Of a stretch of DNA of 64,000 bases, positions 62,279 through 64,000 are shown in pieces. How positions within the stretch are numbered: the stretch's first letter is position 1; each line of letters starts with the position of its first letter. The position numbers and the translations under genes were made by a program. The notes under the pieces are model-generated. The model ran no database searches, was not told the origin of the DNA, and saw only the letters and a list, made by a program, of their open reading frames with translations. Source of the stretch: Cellvibrio fontiphilus_A (GTDB taxonomy: Bacteria > Pseudomonadota > Gammaproteobacteria > Pseudomonadales > Cellvibrionaceae). The DNA lies in the NCBI RefSeq assembly GCF_042646205.1, contig NZ_JBHRTF010000004.1, forward strand, positions 620,001 to 684,000, in the 5' to 3' direction.

Positions 62279-62379
62279 TAACAAGCGACTGCGATAGAAA
62301 ATCAACACCTGAAACGCTAATTTAATTAGCCCGCCACTCGCAATTATCTAGTGCCATGGCATTTAAAAACAGCTTGTTA
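62279..62379. repeat. Inverted repeat between SMR and GNAT genes
   Basis: TAACAAGC at 62279-62286 and GCTTGTTA at 62372-62379, a perfect 8-bp pair about 85 bp apart, similar in layout to the outer boxes of an integron attC site. Inner box pairing expected for attC is not convincing. Confidence 0.35.
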
Positions 62380-62401
62380 ACCTAGCATCAGGTACAAAAA
62401 A

Positions 62402-62848
62402 GTGCTCAATTTTATAGATGCCGAAGCAAAACATGCTGAGCTTCTTCGGGATACGTTAATCTCATCGAAGGGCTATTGGGGTTATTCTCAAGAGCAGTTG
62501 GAGCAATGGCGATCCAATTTAAAATTCGAAGAAGAGTATATTGTTCGCAATAGAGTCAAGCTCATTTTAAACGATAAAGAAGTGATTGGATTCTTCGCCA
62601 TAGTGAAAGGCGATAGTGATGAGCTTGATCATTTTTGGCTGTTGCCAGAAGCCATTGGTAAGGGTTATGGGAATCTGGTATTTGCACAAATTCTTGCGGA
62701 GTGTAAAACGCTGAATATCACTGCTTTTTATATAATATCTGACCCGGACGCTGAAGGTTTCTACTTAAAGAAAGGCGCGTTGAAAGTAGGGGAGGTTTAC
62801 AGCGAGCCCCAGAAAAGAATGCTACCTAAGTTAAAATTTACTATGTAA
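62402..62848 (+). CDS. GNAT-family acetyltransferase
   Basis: 148 residues, GTG start 62402. Acetyl-CoA-binding region LLPEAIGKGYGNLVFAQ is the GNAT motif A pattern, followed by ITAFYIISDPDAEGFYLKKG, the usual motif B stretch. The acceptor substrate is unknown. It is AT-richer than the arabinan genes, like the SMR gene. Confidence 0.85.
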   Translation: MLNFIDAEAKHAELLRDTLISSKGYWGYSQEQLEQWRSNLKFEEEYIVRNRVKLILNDKEVIGFFAIVKGDSDELDHFWLLPEAIGKGYGNLVFAQILAECKTLNITAFYIISDPDAEGFYLKKGALKVGEVYSEPQKRMLPKLKFTM

Positions 62849-62865
62849 TATTTTTTTCAATAAAA

Positions 62866-62889
62866 GAGGCAGAGTTTGTACTCTGCCTC
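62866..62889. terminator. Terminator between convergent GNAT and hydrolase genes
   Basis: GAGGCAGAGT-TTGT-ACTCTGCCTC. On the minus strand it is followed by TTTTATTG. Confidence 0.8.
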
Positions 62890-62895
62890 GTTCAG

Positions 62896-63792
62896 TTATT
62901 TCATATTATTTTTATCAACAACCCAGCCTTTCCATGTCGATAGCTCGGGTGTTTTTCCGCTAAAAAGTTTCCCGGATTTTTGATCTTCTTTTAAATGCCA
63001 GTTGAGCCATGCCGTGGCGACCTTGCCATATTCACCGCCAAAGGGTTGGGCATAGGTGCCGCCATGGCCCACATCCAGGTTGGCAACAAATACCGGCACA
63101 TGATTGATTTTCGCTACATCGTCCATACCGTTTTTATAGGCGATATCGGATGGGCCGCCGAGCAAGTAGAGAGTTGGTGTGTGGATTTTTTTGAGTTGGG
63201 TTTTGTCCAGTTGCGGCATCATCGGCATGGCATTACCACGCATTGGCTCAATAAAAATGCCGCTATTTGCCACTATTAAGGTGGTGATGCGTGGGTCGCC
63301 TGCAACTTCCAGTGCTTGTAACCCACCGCAGGACATGCCGGCAACAGCAATTTTTTGGGTGTTTATTTTTTGAAAATAGTGACTGTTTTTGTCGCTGTTT
63401 TGAGTAAAGGCCCAATCTATAGCGGCGGTAAGTTTGGCTGAGGTTGAGCGCTCTTTATTTTGTTCACCAGATGCTTTAGGCATTGTTCCTATGGCGATAA
63501 CCATAAAACCATGCGAGGCGATTTCATTTAAAAAATTGACGTGTTCAAACGGCGAATCAAAACAGGCGCCGTTACCCCAAACAACAAGAGGTAAGGTTTT
63601 TTTATCGCCGAAATGCTGAAGATCCTGCGGGCGAAAAATCGTATGCGTTTGGAGTGAATCCTCGGCTTTCATGATGGCAGGAAATTTTCCTGTGCCGCCA
63701 CCTTCTACTATCCGGCTATTGGTGTCTTCGGCAAATGCGGGTATTGCAAAAATGGATGTCAGCATCCACAAAAAAGGCAGTATTTTTTGCAT
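62896..63792 (-). CDS. Secreted alpha/beta hydrolase
   Basis: 298 residues. Signal peptide MQKILPFLWMLTSIFAIPAFA; AAGGAA precedes ATG 63792. Nucleophile elbow GMSCGG (GxSxG) in VAGMSCGGLQALEVAG, oxyanion-side LPLVVWGNGACFDS, and late histidine in LDVGHGGTYAQPFGG complete a likely triad. It resembles chlorophyllase/dienelactone-hydrolase-like esterases; the exact substrate (acyl, feruloyl or acetyl ester) is not clear. The 63793-64000 upstream region is AT-rich and shows no gene. Confidence 0.85.
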   Translation of the reverse strand: MQKILPFLWMLTSIFAIPAFAEDTNSRIVEGGGTGKFPAIMKAEDSLQTHTIFRPQDLQHFGDKKTLPLVVWGNGACFDSPFEHVNFLNEIASHGFMVIAIGTMPKASGEQNKERSTSAKLTAAIDWAFTQNSDKNSHYFQKINTQKIAVAGMSCGGLQALEVAGDPRITTLIVANSGIFIEPMRGNAMPMMPQLDKTQLKKIHTPTLYLLGGPSDIAYKNGMDDVAKINHVPVFVANLDVGHGGTYAQPFGGEYGKVATAWLNWHLKEDQKSGKLFSGKTPELSTWKGWVVDKNNMK

Positions 63793-64000
63793 GGGAAGTT
63801 CCTTGTTAATTAGGGCTATTTTTTTAGTGACTATATCAGTCGCGCCCGATTAACTTGGAATGCCTTAACAAAAAATTTCTGATGGCGTGAAAAAACGGGT
63901 AAATATTTTAGTTTTTCTTGTCTATTTTTAGGGATGAAAAATTTTCCATCAATATGAAAAAGTGAAAATAAAAAGCAAAATGTAAAAAATAAAATGGCAA

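Noticed and set aside
62279..62379. Definite integron attC site
   Set aside because: Only the outer 8-bp boxes pair; the L-box complementarity and GTTRRRY end are not satisfied, so it is listed only as an inverted repeat.

Overview
The window looks like a chromosomal carbohydrate-utilisation region of a Cellvibrio-like gammaproteobacterium, a plant cell-wall degrader. The arabinanase at 50709-51791 appears, from memory, very close to Cellvibrio Arb43A. TonB receptors of the Xanthomonas/Caulobacter carbohydrate type, secreted lipoprotein glycosidases and LamG, Ig-like and ricin-type accessory domains fit the same picture. No RNA gene, CRISPR array or complete insertion sequence was seen.

Layout. 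(1) 1-9435: a truncated L-arabonate dehydratase reads leftward. A rightward arabinose block follows: secreted GH43, araB, araD, araA, HAD phosphatase, GPH symporter and a cytoplasmic GH43. (2) 9728-26744: two small secreted paralogues, two TonB receptors, a large GH43-LamG lipoprotein, a chemoreceptor, an SSS sodium:solute symporter and a GH127/GH146-type beta-L-arabinofuranosidase. (3) 26763-34069: HD-GYP response regulator with an MHYT hybrid histidine kinase, then an MFS/cupin pair divergent from a LysR regulator. (4) 34072-43993: SusB-type GH97, LacI regulator, TonB receptor and two flavin-dependent halogenase-like proteins. (5) 44050-50652: a ParE-type toxin/antitoxin pair, GH43-LamG, PEP-CTERM protein, amylosucrase-like GH13 and a small hypothetical protein. 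(6) 50709-61627: arabinanase Arb43A, GH43 lipoprotein, aldose epimerase, MazEF-like and VapBC-like pairs, GH43-ricin, retaining-type GH97 and GH43-ricin lipoprotein. (7) 61942-63792: SMR efflux protein, GNAT acetyltransferase and a secreted alpha/beta hydrolase.

How it works together. Extracellular and surface-anchored GH43 enzymes would cut and debranch arabinan, and TonB receptors would import oligosaccharides. Periplasmic or lipoprotein GH43, GH97 and GH127/146 enzymes would trim them. The GPH and SSS symporters would carry sugars across the inner membrane, where the cytoplasmic GH43 and mutarotase feed AraA-AraB-AraD. A divergent arabonate dehydratase suggests an oxidative arabinose route in parallel.

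Regulation. A palindromic motif, ATATTGT-N3-ACAATAT, recurs in at least eight promoter regions of the arabinose/arabinan genes, which suggests one shared regulator encoded outside the window. A different palindrome, CAACCGGTTG, lies upstream of lacI and twice upstream of the neighbouring TonB gene, which suggests a second, LacI-controlled regulon. Three REPIN-like palindromes are present, and one is filled by a 25-bp tandem array.
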